Below, one piece after another: positions 22,871 through 34,379 of a stretch of DNA of 64,000 bases (position 1 is its first letter; each line of letters starts with the position of its first letter). Made by a program: the position numbers and the translations under genes. This DNA is from Corythucha ciliata (Eukaryota > Arthropoda > Insecta > Hemiptera > Tingidae): NCBI GenBank assembly GCA_038030265.1, contig CM075939.1:54045253-54109252 (forward strand), read 5' to 3'. Below the pieces are notes generated by a model. It was not told the origin of the DNA and made no database searches. It saw only the letters and a program-made list of their open reading frames with translations.

Positions 22871-23490
22871 ACCAAATTTTGGGGGATAAGAGAAGAAAAC
22901 AATTTCGCGTGGGTTGGCTCCCTAAATTTACAACTTCACGGATTCACACCGTAGAGGTAAGTTGTAAAAAGCAATTTTGTAGTTCCCTGGAAAAAAAAAA
23001 AATTGTTGTGGGGTTGGCTCATTGAAAACCAATTTTGCTGGGCTGTGGCTCGCATTAAGATGCAATTTCGCTGGTTTATCTGTCATGAGAACGACATTTT
23101 GCACTGTTGACCTATTCAAAAAGCAATTTCATGGGATTATCTTATTTTAAAGAGCAATTTCAGGGGTCCAAATTTGTGTGTTTGTTTTTTGTTTTTTTTT
23201 TTTTTTTTTCTTTAATCGCAGGGTTGGCAGATTTAAACCCAATTTTATACGAAGCTCTGTAGCCAAAAAAAAAAAAAAATCGCGGCTGGTTTCCCCGCAT
23301 TTAAAACCAAATCGCGCGATGTTAATGACTCGTTCAGAAAGAAATTTCGCTGGTTTGACCCATAATCAAAAGCAATTCGTGGATTTGGCTCTTTCAAATT
23401 CCAAAGACGGCAAGTTTCGGGAACTAATTCATTGAGCTTATTAGCGTCTTTAAATCCGAAATTTTGCTGCTTTGGCTCCTTTTAGATCTA
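22860..23490 (+). repeat. Array B, right of the LINE
   Basis: Continuation of the 31-35-bp degenerate array, with CAATTT cores at about 23030, 23063, 23124 and 23155 and words such as GGTTTGACCCATAATC. Two A-runs and a T-run (23188-23208) interrupt it. No gene is present. Confidence 0.8.
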
Positions 23491-26024
23491 TTCTGCTGCT
23501 ACATCCACGAGTGAGAGAGAGAGCGTGTGTGATGAGTGTGAGAGAGTGAGTGAGCCCTGAAACACTGTGTGGTGGCCGCGCCGGGTGTGCGTGCCAGCTT
23601 TTGCCATTTCATTAGCATTAGTAGAATATAGTTTGTGGTTGTAGCTTTCTTGGGGGTTACAGATGTTTTTTGTGTTTGGAGCTGCAATCGTTCTAGATAT
23701 TTTTCAAGGCCAAAGTTTTGTGTTCCCTTTGGAGTACTCGAAACAATTAATAGTTTTCATTTGAAGGGGAAAAATGGCCGACTTTTATTAGTTTATTCAC
23801 CCGGAAGTCAATAAAAGTCCATTGCAATAACCCCTCGTTGCAATAACTGAGCCTACTATCTACGTCAGGTATACACGAGTACAGAGATGGAGACAGGGAA
23901 CAGTTAAACGTTCACGAGTGCTTGAAAACATGAACTTTTTCTCTTCTTCAAACATTTTTATAATACAGTTTTTCGACATTTATCAGTGTCGAAAATTCTC
24001 GATTCATGAACCGACGTTTCCTCATTGCGGCTACGCGATACACCTCTTGCATATTAATTAAGCCTCTTTTATCTAAATTCACGGAGCGAAAAAACAAAAA
24101 AGACTTTTTTTTTTTGTTTTTTTTGTGCGCATCCGTATCTGTAAAAAGGAACCATTTCCTCTTCAATGACACCACTTCCGGGCAAGAAGAGGATTTCTCT
24201 CTCTTTACTCTTCAGGGCACGATTTGAATGTCAATGCCCTAACCCTAACGAAGAATATACGAGAAAAATTGTTACTTTTTTCAGATTTTTTTATCCCACA
24301 TTTAATAACGAAGAGCCCTAGAGCTCCTTATTCTTTCAAAAAAAAAAAAAAAAAAAAATCAAAAAAATATTCTGAAACCGTTCGCTAGTCGCTACTTCGT
24401 CTTAATCAAACCGTGAGTACCAAACGCCTCTTCCTTTCTTCATTGTTATCGCACGTGCCTTTTTGAATTGTATTGCGATGCCTTAAGGAACTAGTTTAGC
24501 AATAAAACGTGAGAGCCCACTTTTTTATCTCTCTCTTTGCCCCACCGATTGGACAAGTTCTTCCTTTTTGACCTGAACTCATGAGATCTCTTTTCGAAGA
24601 ATTACGAAATTGTTAGAAGCCTTATAAGCTCTACGTGACTATCTGACCGCTTTTTAGAAATATTAAAATGTCACCACGCACTCAATCTCGATCAAGTTTT
24701 AAGATGGCTTGGAGGGGGGGTCGTGACCTATATGCCTTTTGAGTGGGTCTGAGTATATATTGGAGGGGGGGGGGCGTAGCCGGCCGGAGCCCGGGAGCCA
24801 AGTTTTTTTTTACTTTCTTCGTCTGATTGAAGCTTTCACCATGTGATGTGATGAGCGCGGGGGAAGGGGGACGAGAATTTGATCTTCGATCATTAATGTA
24901 TACGAATGAAATAGAAAAGACTACGCTTTCTGAGTAGTGCGAGGAGGGCACATGCTGCAAGCTGCGGAGTTATTCCAATAGGGATAAAGTCTTGTTATAT
25001 ACGAGGGGCTGTCTTCCAGGTGAAAGGATGTCCGGTGCACGTGCGGCTCAAAGGGAAGATAAAACTAAGCTGTGGGTTTTGAACAAAAGGGAACAAAATG
25101 ACAGTTACAAAATTAAGAAAATATGTTCAACCACTGTTTCGTTTGAATAATGATGGGTTCAAAATAAAAGAACGACATTGCTTTGAATCCTTCTCAACTA
25201 TTAATCCGTTTGTCACGCATTAGCTCGATCTTTTTATTGATAAACGATTGATCTAAAAGACACGAATTTGACTTATTCCATGAACCGCCTCATTGTCAGC
25301 CGATATATTTCACAACGGCAGCATTTTTGTGCCCTTTATAAAACTTCAAAATTATGCCTCACGCGAAATAAGCTAAAAATCTGATTCAAGCATGCGCTCC
25401 AACGCTTATCCTGGAATTGGCCAAACCTTGTGACGTCACCCCCTAAGCCTTGGCTTTACGCTTAAAAACGTCGAGAGAGTAAATATCTTGATTGTGACCC
25501 ATCAAATGACTGTGAGAAAACATATTTTAAATGTTCAATCCGCCGTCACCGTGACAGTCCTCATACCGAGGAATTTATTCCCATGACGCCGCAGCGCCGC
25601 ATAAATTATTCCGTGGCCGAGAATTCGACCGAGAATCAATTAAGAGGCTCGGCGTAGACGTGCACCTCGTTCGGCTACTCTGGATTCACGAAAATAAAGG
25701 AAAAACGAGGGGAGTTCATTTTTGCCAACTTGGCCCGTATAATAATGTTCTGCAGCTGCAGGTTGTTCCTCATAAGCGCGTGGAAACACCTGCGTGGGGG
25801 GGAGGGGGGTGCCTAAATTGCAAATCAAAATTGGACGAAAACGCGTATAACTTGGTGTTTGGTCAACGCACGAGGAATCTGAATATCGTGGAGTTTTTTT
25901 CCATCAGACGAGCTTTCTTGCCTAACGGGGGTTCGATCCCCCGAAAGGGCAAGTCCTGAAACACGTTATTGTTAAGAGCACAAACAATGAATGTCGTTCA
26001 CATTGGACAGAACGATAAAACCCT
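23491..26024. other. No recognised gene; simple-sequence tracts
   Basis: Contains a GA/GT-rich tract at 23510-23550, long A/T homopolymers (24108-24124, 24338-24357), G-runs near 24713, 24763 and 25797, and otherwise unique sequence. Short frames carry no domain I recognise. Confidence 0.5.
25917..25953 (+). other. Hairpin with tRNA T-arm/B-box-like sequence
   Basis: GGGGGTTCGATCCCCC (25927-25942) forms a 5-bp T-arm-like stem and contains GGTTCGATCCC, close to the pol III B-box consensus. Outer CTTGCC (25917-25922) pairs with GGCAAG (25948-25953). No A box or acceptor partner lies at the right distance upstream, so it is at most a tRNA-derived scrap. Confidence 0.35.
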
Positions 26025-26345
26025 TCAGCACTTATTACGTGTGCCGGAAGTCATCCGGCATTGGGGGAGTAAAAATCTGAGCCCTTCAGATCTGCTACCC
26101 CCCCCCCTCCTCTTTGAAATTATTGAGGCCAAAATTCCAATATCTTCACCAGATTTACAGCCTTTTCATGAAATTATCTTGTTTCTGGGTTATTTTCCTG
26201 GGTCCTATGAGGCCTAACGACACAGTTTTATTAGATAAACGACGTGTTATAAGCTAAATTGGCTACATCGACCGTAAATTGCGTATTCACACACGATTCA
26301 GAGGCAGAAACTTGGAAGGTAAGAGCAAGAGTGTGTCATGAAATG
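26025..26345 (+). repeat. Dispersed repeat, copy 1 (partner at 44612-44960, opposite strand)
   Basis: Shared landmarks in the same order: CATTGGGGGAG, AATCTGAGC, a poly-C tract, TTGTTTCTGGGTTA, TTTCCTGGG, GACACAGTTTTA, GTGTTA(T/A)AAGCTAAAT and GCGTATTCACAC. Upstream it keeps a stub that in the partner belongs to a Penelope-like coding fragment (HWGSKNLS in both translations). Confidence 0.75.
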
Positions 26346-26379
26346 TACTTTCCCCTCTCTGAACCAAAATGTCCATTGA

Positions 26380-26960
26380 GCACATTAAAATATAATTTTC
26401 GTGGGGTTAGCCCTTTCAAAGCCCAAATTTCGTGGATTTGGATCCAAAAAGAACCAAATTATCGGGTTTTTAATCACCCAAAAAGGCCATCCAGGAGAAC
26501 GAAACAGTTGATTCCAGAGTCAAATTCTTCTTCACTGTGGTCTTGACTGATATTGTCTTGGTTAGATGGCTAGAATTGACAGATTTTACCCCTTTGAGCC
26601 CAAATTTCAGAGATTTGGCCCTTCGACAAATTATTTTTGAAGGATTGACTCCCTCAAATTATAAATTTTCGGGGATTTCTCATTAAAAAGTCATATTTCA
26701 CGGGGTTCAAGGAAGCAATTTCACACGTTTGTGGCCTAACATAGAAGCAATTTCGCGGATTCAGCACTAAGGGAACCCACTTTTACTGTTTTTTGTAATT
26801 TTGAGACCCAATTCCACGTTTGGCTCCATAAAAACAAGCAATTCCGGAGGTTTATGGCTCTTTAGAAGCCCTCCAAAGTTTGCACATCTGGCTCGTTACG
26901 TTAGAAACCAATCTCGTGAACCAGAATCATTTTGTAGAAGGTGCGAACGATAATTTTTAG
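26380..26960 (+). repeat. Array B block
   Basis: Units such as TTCGTGGGGTTAGCCCTTTC, CAAATTTCAGAGATTTGGC and AGCAATTTCGCGGATTCAGC at about 31-35-bp spacing, strongly diverged. The sequence from 26960 to 27285 is unique, without gene. Confidence 0.7.
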
Positions 26961-27285
26961 GAGGCAAATTCAACACGAAGCCATTTTTTCTCGATTCCTC
27001 AATCAATCGGATTGGGGAAGCGCTGCTCCTCCAACCAGACCATTGGGGGAGCATTCGCTGACCCTGAATCCCACTTCCCCTGTCAATGCCGCAAGGTTGA
27101 GACCTTGGGGTAGCTAATTTTTCCCCGATGAAAAGGATCGTCTGTACCCACGCAATAGGGGGCAAATAGTGGGAGGGGGGAGAGTCTTCCCCTTCCAGGA
27201 CCGTTTTTCAGTTTATTAAACCATCATCAGTGGTATCTTGACATATGACTCACAGAATTGATTCACTCAATTTGATCTGCAAAAG

Positions 27286-28012
27286 TTGCCTCCAGGAACC
27301 ACGAAATGGCGTTTTCTCAATTTTATAGTCGCGAATTATCTTCAGAAACGCCTAATTGAGTATTCTTCAATTCTAGCTGCGGATGGTCACATTTTAATTA
27401 ATACCCGCGATCTAAGCGCCTCTTCTAATTTTCGGCTCCGGATTAGCGCTAAAATTGTCACTACATTTCAACCGTAAATGGCACTCTTCCTCCATTTTGG
27501 GCGTGGATTATCGCTTTTTCTCATGTTTAGCCTTGAAATATAGCCATTTTTCCCCTTTTCACCTCACTAATGATAGGAATATCTAAATTTTTGCCGTGAA
27601 TTAAAATGTATTCACCTCCAACCATGAATTATAGCGGTTTTTATCAATTTTAGTCGCGCATTAGTACTTGGTACTGCAATTTAGCATCAAATTGGCTCAT
27701 TTCCCACAATTTTAGCAAAGAATTATAACACTATTTTCTCCATGAATCATCAGCGCTTTTTCTTTATTAAAGCCGCGAATTGACCCCATTTTTCAATATT
27801 TGTAGTGAAATAGCGATTTTACCACATTGAGCAATGAACTAGCGCTTCTTGGTATCAATTTTTACACACCAAATTAGGATTGCGTCAATTTTATCCGCGA
27901 ATGTTCACAAATCAATCAAAATTAGCCTGTGATTAAGCGCCTCTTTTAGCTAACATCCTCGGATTAGCGCTAAAATTGTCACCTTTTCTCAATTGTAGGG
28001 TTTGAATTTGGG
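27286..28012 (+). repeat. Array A block
   Basis: Degenerate ~30-bp units in plus orientation, for example TTTTTATCAATTTTAGTCGC and GCCGCGAATTGACCCC. Two closely related stretches (CTAATTTTCGGCTCCGGATT and CTAACATCCTCGGATTAGCG, each followed by CTAAAATTGTCAC) suggest a local higher-order duplication. It abuts the snap-back element at 28021. Confidence 0.8.
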
Positions 28013-28020
28013 GTGGAGGG

Positions 28021-28340
28021 GGTTATGAGCACATTCCTATCACCCATATCAACTTGTAAAAGTGCGTGCACGCTGTCTGAGGATTTCCCGTTCAGACCAA
28101 CCTCACCGGCCAACCACAGAGCGTGTGGATGAGACTTTATTGACTTCATTTAAAGTCACTTTGAAGCCGCCACACATCAGATGAAGTTTCAGTCCACTTC
28201 AAGTGATGTCAAAGTCGGGTCCGCACGCTCTGGCCTCCCGGTATAAGGTTGGTCTGAACGGGAAATCGTCTCCAGAAATTCTTTATCGTGTGTACGTATA
28301 CCCTTACAAGTTGAGGGGGGATAGGAATGAGCTCATAACC
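28021..28340. mobile_element. Snap-back (fold-back) element, ~320 bp
   Basis: Outer arms GGTTATGAGCACATTCCTAT (28021-28040) and its near-complement at 28321-28340; inner arms GATTTCCCGTTCAGACCAACC and GGTTGGTCTGAACGGGAAATC; GAGCGTGTGGA pairs with TCCGCACGCTC. The centre lies near 28175. No coding capacity. It is MITE-like; superfamily unknown. Confidence 0.75.
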
Positions 28341-30089
28341 TTGGACGAAAAATGAGTTTCCAGGGCAGGGAGCTGGCATCAAAAATGGCAGCAATATAGA
28401 TCGCTTATTGGGGCAGGACCACAATGGACTTTGGGGTAAGACCAAGGAGTGACATTTTAGCTTTGATTGGAACCAACCAGTCTTCACCAGTTCCATCAAC
28501 ACCATGAATACGCAATCGTAGCCCTTAAATCCCGATTTCCCCGAGTAAAAATAGTGCAGGGTGTAGTCTAAGACACTGCGTCACACTTCTCCTCTCAATA
28601 TACAGGAACGAAAGTGGTCGGTGCAGCCTCTGTGAGACTCATCTTTTACAAAGGAAAGGTCTCTCGTCTCATCTTTAAAGCACCATTTAATTACAATGGA
28701 ATTCCAAGCACCCCGCTAAGGTGAAGAATGACTTGACTGGAAACAAAATGAAGTGCAAAAAAAGGATGGCTGGGTGGGGGGGGGGTTTAAAGAAACAATT
28801 GAAAGAAGTACGTGTTAAAATACAATTTTAAATGATTCAGTCTGAAGTCATTCTATTCAATTCTATCTATCTTTCTTAAACATAATTTTATAAATATCTC
28901 TATTTAAGGACAATTCCTTATTTTTTTATTTCTGGCGCCATCATCGGTTTATTTTTATAAATGGAATGCATCATCTGGAAAGTGATTTTTAATTCGAGGT
29001 CCTCGGGCCTCACTTTACCGAAGTAAGAAATGGAAATTGCAACAACATCAAACAAATATTATTTTCACCATAAATCCGTAAACGGAGTCGTGGAATCTCT
29101 CTATTCACGTTCCCCTGTAAATGGAAGAAAACGCAATCCAATCCGGTAATTTTAGTGTAGATGAGGCTTGGTAGCTAGGCGTCGAGTAATTTCTTCATCA
29201 TTCAGGGCAAATTTAACACCACTGGAAGATACAATTTTTCTTTTTTGTGCTAATTTTTTTTTTTTTTTTTCCAAGAGCCTTCATTGTGCATCACGAAAGA
29301 GATTATCGCGAAACGTTTTATAAGATCCAAAAGCGAAAAAAAAGAAGAAAGAGTGCAATCGTACCCACCCACCTCTCTTCCACCCTTGACTGAAGCTTCG
29401 TTTCTTCGAGGATCGGTTTTGTAAGACCTTGATTAATTGGCTAAAAGTAAAAGTGTTGCGTTGCACAATGGAAGCGAGTTGAAAGATTAGAGAGGGACAG
29501 GGAGAGAAATGAGTACTCATCAACATTCAAGTAAGGAAATAAATAGAAACTTCACTACAAGGTTTACTAACGAAAGACTAAAAACTACAAATGTATAATA
29601 TATTCAAATTTTTCGATTGACATGAGTCATACTCGATAAATCAAACAAGAGGGAAGAGGTCAATGCTAGTCTTAAAAGTTTTAAAGTTGTTCAATGTTAA
29701 AACAAGACACTTGAGTTCTCGGGGTAAAGGTAACGGGCCTGGCTTGAAAAATAACAGTCTCTTAAAAGATAATATGTTACAAGGAAAAAAAACGGCACGA
29801 AGAAGAGGCCATATCCGCACGACATACACGCACACAGAGGTCATTACCGCGCACAGCCCGTTAATATGCTCATTTTGCTCATAATTCCAGCACGTTTTTC
29901 CAGGGATATCACCCCCCCCCCCTCCTATTCACACTCGTTCGGTGCAATGGACGGGGTTGGAACGATGCTCGCTTCAATTATTCAGCTCTGCATGGGTTCT
30001 TTTGTGATAGTTTTCGTAAAACCAGCAAATAATTTCCCAAATAACGAAAGGGATGAATTGTAAAAGCAAGAATTTATTTTTTAGCGAGC
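28341..30089. other. No recognised gene or element
   Basis: Unique AT-rich DNA with T/A runs (29250-29271) and G-runs (28771-28780). No array units, TIR pairs or domains were recognised in the short frames. Confidence 0.5.
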
Positions 30090-30535
30090 TAAAGCCTGTG
30101 CAATAAACTTGATTAAAGCCAATATTACGAAATAGGACTTAAATAAGCTGAACTATAGTTGCACCAAAAATTGGCAAAAACTGACGATTTTCGCGCCTTT
30201 AAATTGACTAAACTTACTATTTACGACCTAAAAATAGCCAAACTGTCTTCTCGCGCCCTATAAATTACTATAGATGTGCGATGGGGGTGCCATGAAAATA
30301 TCTGAAAAGTTCATTATTCCTGCCCTAAAAATGGCTAAATAGACCATTCGCGCATCAAAAGTGGCATTGTCTTCCTGTATATACTTGGCGTCCTACAAAA
30401 ACACTCTAACAGTGGCTAAAAACTGACGATTCGTGCCCCGAAAATATCTATAAAGATGATTCCTGCCCTGAAAATTGGCAAAAAAGCGCCAAGAATGGTT
30501 AAAAATAAGCATTTACGCCTAGGCTTCACACCCTA
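30090..30535 (+). repeat. Array C: third degenerate repeat
   Basis: Loose units of about 30-35 bp built on TTCGCGCCCTAAAAATGGC and CTAAAAACTGACGATTC. Examples: TCTCGCGCCCTATAAATTAC, TTCCTGCCCTAAAAATGGC and ATTCGTGCCCCGAAAATATC. The wording differs from arrays A and B. Confidence 0.55.
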
Positions 30536-30540
30536 TAAAT

Positions 30541-30741
30541 CAGGGGTGTCAAACTTGCGGCCCGCGGGCCACATGTAGCCCGTGAGCATCTTTTGTGTGG
30601 CCCGCGAGCACCCCTGGGTATTTTAATTTCTTTATTATTTGGAACCGGCTGTCGATAGTTGCTGGTAACTATAAAATTAATTTGAAAAAATTGTGAAAAA
30701 GGGCGTGTCCTCACCTCTTCTCTTGCTCCAAAAGCTCTATT
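30541..30741 (+). mobile_element. hAT-type terminus with GGCCCGC motifs
   Basis: CAGGGGTGTCAAACTTGCGG then CCCGCGGGCC and, further in, TGTGGCCCGCGAG. The CAGGGGTG start followed by repeated GGCCCGC words is a familiar hAT end. No partner terminus was located; the right part may be lost to the element starting at 30742. Confidence 0.6.
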
Positions 30742-30905
30742 CAGGGGTGGGCAAAATACTTTGAAAATGTATTTTAAATACAAAGCCCATAATACTTTCA
30801 AAAATGTATTTTAAATACTGAAATACAAATACTTTTTGAATTGTAATTTGAATAAAATACAAATAAATTTAAAATACTTATCAAAAATTCGATTTCGACG
30901 GCAGA
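30742..30905 (+). mobile_element. hAT-like terminus with AAAATAC/GTATTT words
   Basis: Starts CAGGGGTGGGCAAAATACTT and continues with AAAATGTATTTTAAATAC words, as in the fragment ending at 4901. A single end only. From 30906 to 31180 is unique sequence with a GGGGCCCGGGGCGG word at 31104. Confidence 0.55.
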
Positions 30906-31179
30906 TTATTCGAAAAATAAATAATTCAAAAATATCAGGTCCTTCAATAGACAAGTTGACAAATTGTAGCAGCGCAAAATGGCGCTGCGCCGCGATGCGC
31001 AAAGAAAAGTAGGCAAGCTGTCACGAAGTATTTAGTACCGAACCGGCGAGCACTGGTGGATCGTGAGCTGAAAAGGAAGTGAGGTCACTGGTGGACCTAT
31101 ATCGGGGCCCGGGGCGGAAATCTTCAAGAGGCCCCTAAAAGTCTCTGACTATATGCATAAAACCTCTATTGGTAACCTC

Positions 31180-33354
31180 TAAGGCCTTTTCCTAATTTTA
31201 GCCATGGCCTTTTCCATATATTGTAGGCAAATTACCGCTATTTCCACAGTCTATCCGCTAAACAGCGCTTATGCCAAGTTTAAACTGCGAATTTCTCCAT
31301 TTTAGCCGCCAATGAGTGCTTTTTGTCAACTTTAACAGCAAATTAGCGCTTTTCGCCGCGAATTAGCAACTGATTAGCGGGGTAACCCCCCCCCCACCAT
31401 AAAGACATAAATATGTAATTTTCCCCAAATTTAGCAGCAAAGTAGAATCAGCGATGTTTCTTCAACATTCCTCGAGTTGGCGTTTTCCACAATTTTAGCT
31501 GCAAATTAGCGATTTTTTCTAGCGGTTTACTCAGTATGAGCTGAAAATTACTCAATATTAGCCATAGAATTCTCGAAATGTTTACCACAAATTAGCATTT
31601 TTTGTTCACCGTAACCATACACTGCGGAATAGCGATTTCGTCTCAGTTTTAGCCGCGAATTTGCGAGTTTTTCACTCATAGCCATAAATTAGCGCTTTTT
31701 CTCAATTTTAGCCTCAAAGTCTCCCGAGGAAGCCGCGAATTAACGTATTTCCAATTTTTGACGCAAATTTAAATTTGTCTCGATTTTAGCCGTAAATTAG
31801 CGCTTTTTCGTAATTTTAGCAGTGCAGTAGCTATTTCTAACCCGTGCATTAGCGAATTTTGTTCATTTTAGCCACGAATTGGCGTTTTCCGATATTTTTA
31901 CTGCAAATCGGCAATTCTTCCATTTTTTACAGTGAATTAGCACTTTTTGTTTCAATTTAGGCTGAAAATTAACTTTTCTCTTTATTATAGCCAGAATAAT
32001 TACTGATTTTCTCTATATTAGCCGCAAATTGGCACCGCATTAGTAATTTTTTTCAATTTTAATTATATGTAGTATAGGGCTTCATCTCAGTTCTAGCCGT
32101 GAATCAGTGTTTTTTCTTTTACTTATAACCATGAATTTGCCGTTTACCTCAATTTTAGCCACAAAGTTGTTGTCAGAAGGCGGAATTAGAAATTCCAACA
32201 CACTTTATCCGCGATTATTTTCCTCAATTTTAGCCGTAAATTCGCGTTTTTTTCAATTTTAGCTGCTTTGAAGCGTTTCTATAATCTGTGAATTCGCGAA
32301 TTACCTTAATTTGTCAGCCACGAGTTCGTGATTTCCTCAAATTTTAGCCGGGAATAACACTTTTTCCCAATTTGAGCTGAAAACGAGAGTTTTTATTTAT
32401 TTATGACAGGCTAATTCTAGTGAATTTTTCATTATTAGCTGTTTTTTTTTTTACACTTCAGTCCCACGTTGGCATTTTTCCTTCAATTTTTGCTATGGAT
32501 TAGCGTTTATTGTTTAGTTTTAGCCTCGAACAGAAGCTACGCATTTGCGTTTTGTCAATTTTTCAAGGTTTAGTGACTTTGTGGGGCGCGCTCTCTTCGG
32601 TATACAAAATAACGGCCAACGAAAAATTTAGAGATCTTTTTTATAACGACAATGAAGAATTGGGAAAATACGAACTCGCGATCAAACTGACTAATGTTGT
32701 TTTTTAACATAATATTTGCTATTTTTAAAAATAAAAATTGAGGTTTGTTAGCTGTTGGCACGCTACAACTTTAACCAATTTTTGGCCACGGGTTAGCGCT
32801 TTTAATCAATTGTAGCAGTGCAGTAGGGATTCTTTCGTTTGTTTGGCGATTTTCCTCCATTTTAGCCACGATTTGGCGTTTTCCTCATTTTCAGCTGCAG
32901 TTTAACAATTTTTTAGCAGCCAATTAGCACTTTTTTCTCAGTTTGAGTTGAAAATTAGTGTTTTCCTTAAAGTTGGCCTCGCTAATTAATATTTTTGTCA
33001 ATTCTAGCCGCGTAGTTTTTTTTAGGTTTTAGCCCGCGTGAGCAATTTTTTTCTACGGATTAGCGCTGTTTCTCAGTTTGAGCCTCGATTCTTTCAGAAG
33101 CTTTACAGATTTTCATTTTCTCAATTTCAGCCGCGAATTATTGATTTTTCTTCATTTCAGCTGTGAAATAGCGTTTTCTGATAATTTTGCAGCGAATTAG
33201 CACATTATCTATTCTCTTTTTTTTTATTAGTAAGCGATTTTTCGCCATTTGAGTTGTGAATTTGCCATTTTGGTCCAGTTTAAACTCGAATTGGCGTTGT
33301 TTTTCGCAATAATTGCCATGAGTTTTGTTTACTTGTACAGCTTTGTGTACTTGT
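31180..33354 (+). repeat. Array A block containing the uninterrupted duplicate of 1357-4424
   Basis: More than 2 kb of plus-orientation ~30-bp units. Positions 31958-33354 match the block at 1357-4424 and carry the empty site CTTATAAC (32122-32129) for the hAT-like element. A frame at 32510-32707 mirrors the one at 3619-3819, both inside the array, neither with a known domain. The C-run at 31387-31395 interrupts the array. Confidence 0.88.
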
Positions 33355-33507
33355 ACGATAGTTAAAATAAAACAATTGGGAGGCGATCTTTCTTTTCTTT
33401 GCATTTATTATGAAAAAGCTACAACCCCAAAAACGAAAAATTGCACCGAAGGTGCGGTCCAGTCTCCGTTTTCGACTTTAGACCTTCAGCTACCTGAGCT
33501 ACTCGGT

Positions 33508-33645
33508 CCTGGGGCCTATTTTTTGTAAGTACGTTTCAACTCTTCTCTTTTCAATTTGCACTTTTCCTAAGTCTTTCCATGTGACAAATTTGAAGAGTGC
33601 AAAATGTGTAGAGTTGAAAAGTACTTTCAAAAAATAGGCCCCAGG
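33508..33645. mobile_element. Small MITE-like inverted repeat, 138 bp
   Basis: Left end CCTGGGGCCTATTTTTTG, right end CAAAAAATAGGCCCCAGG, with pairing continuing inward (GTACGTTTCAACTCTT against AGAGTTGAAAAGTAC). Almost the whole element can fold. The target duplication is not clear. Confidence 0.78.
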
Positions 33646-33889
33646 TCTCGTCAGCCCGGCAATTTAGCCGAGTACGGAGCCGATGGACCGCCCCTCACCG
33701 GAAACGGAGGTGCCAATGGACTATACGATCCGCGCCCCCGGCGCGGCGCTCCACCCGACTCACCAAAACCGAGTCAGGGAGGACCCGGTTCATCAGGACT
33801 GATGAGAACCGTGAGGGTGAAACGAGCACTGAGGATGTTGCGGCTTGAGGCACCAACGGAACCAAATTTAATGGACTTAGCTCTTTAAA
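33646..33889. other. GC-rich, strongly structured unique segment
   Basis: Contains hairpins (GACTC/GAGTC at about 33757-33776; GGTTCATCAG/CTGATGAGAACC at 33787-33810) and a CTGATGA...GTGA...GAAAC string at 33799-33823. A 95-codon frame runs from 33604 to 33888 but has no recognised domain. Confidence 0.4.
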
Positions 33890-34150
33890 ATAGCGATTTA
33901 GGGGAGCCGTCTCAATTGAATAAACAAACTCCGTGGGTTTGGGTCTTTCAAATATCAATTTCAAGGGTTTGCTTCAACCGAAAAGCCAATTTCGTAATTA
34001 TGTCTTCTTTCAAAAGACAATTTCGTGAGGTTTCCCTCATTCTAAAATACAATTTCGCGGGATCTTTAAAAATCGAATTTCCAGGATTTGTCTCTTTAAA
34101 GCCTCAATTTGGAAGACTCCTCTTCTTTAAATCCATGTTTTTTGTCCATT
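33890..34150 (+). repeat. Array B, left flank of gypsy element 1
   Basis: Units such as AATATCAATTTCAAGGGTTT, AAAAGCCAATTTCGTAATTA and AATACAATTTCGCGGGATC. The array resumes at 38525, so the LTR element landed inside it. Confidence 0.75.
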
Positions 34151-34154
34151 TAGC

Positions 34155-34314
34155 TGTGGCGAAAATTTTCGACCACATTGTTTAATAAGGAACAGATGAA
34201 TTTAGTGCCGTTCCGATTTTAGAATTTCTACTTTTGAGTTTTTGGGTTTCTGTCCAAATAAAATACTTTTTCGTCTCAAGCGTCTCATTCAAAAGTGACA
34301 ACCAAACCACATCA
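34155..34314 (+). repeat. 5' LTR of gypsy element 1
   Basis: Begins TGTGGCGAAAATTTTCG and ends CCACATCA (TG...CA). AATAAA lies near its middle-right (GTCCAAATAAAATAC). Confidence 0.93.
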
Positions 34315-34316
34315 AA

Positions 34317-34331
34317 TTGGTGACCCGCGAC
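34317..34331 (+). promoter_or_regulatory. Primer-binding site of gypsy element 1
   Basis: TTGGTGACCCGCGAC starts two bases after the LTR. The second element has TGGTGACCCCGAC at the same place. The priming tRNA cannot be named without a tRNA set. Confidence 0.8.
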
Positions 34332-34379
34332 GTTCATTAACACGAACATTCGACATCCGACCCCGACGCTCGACGTAAC

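Noticed and set aside
25917..25953. tRNA gene around the perfect T-arm-like hairpin
   Set aside because: No A box, D arm or matching acceptor strand upstream at tRNA spacing.
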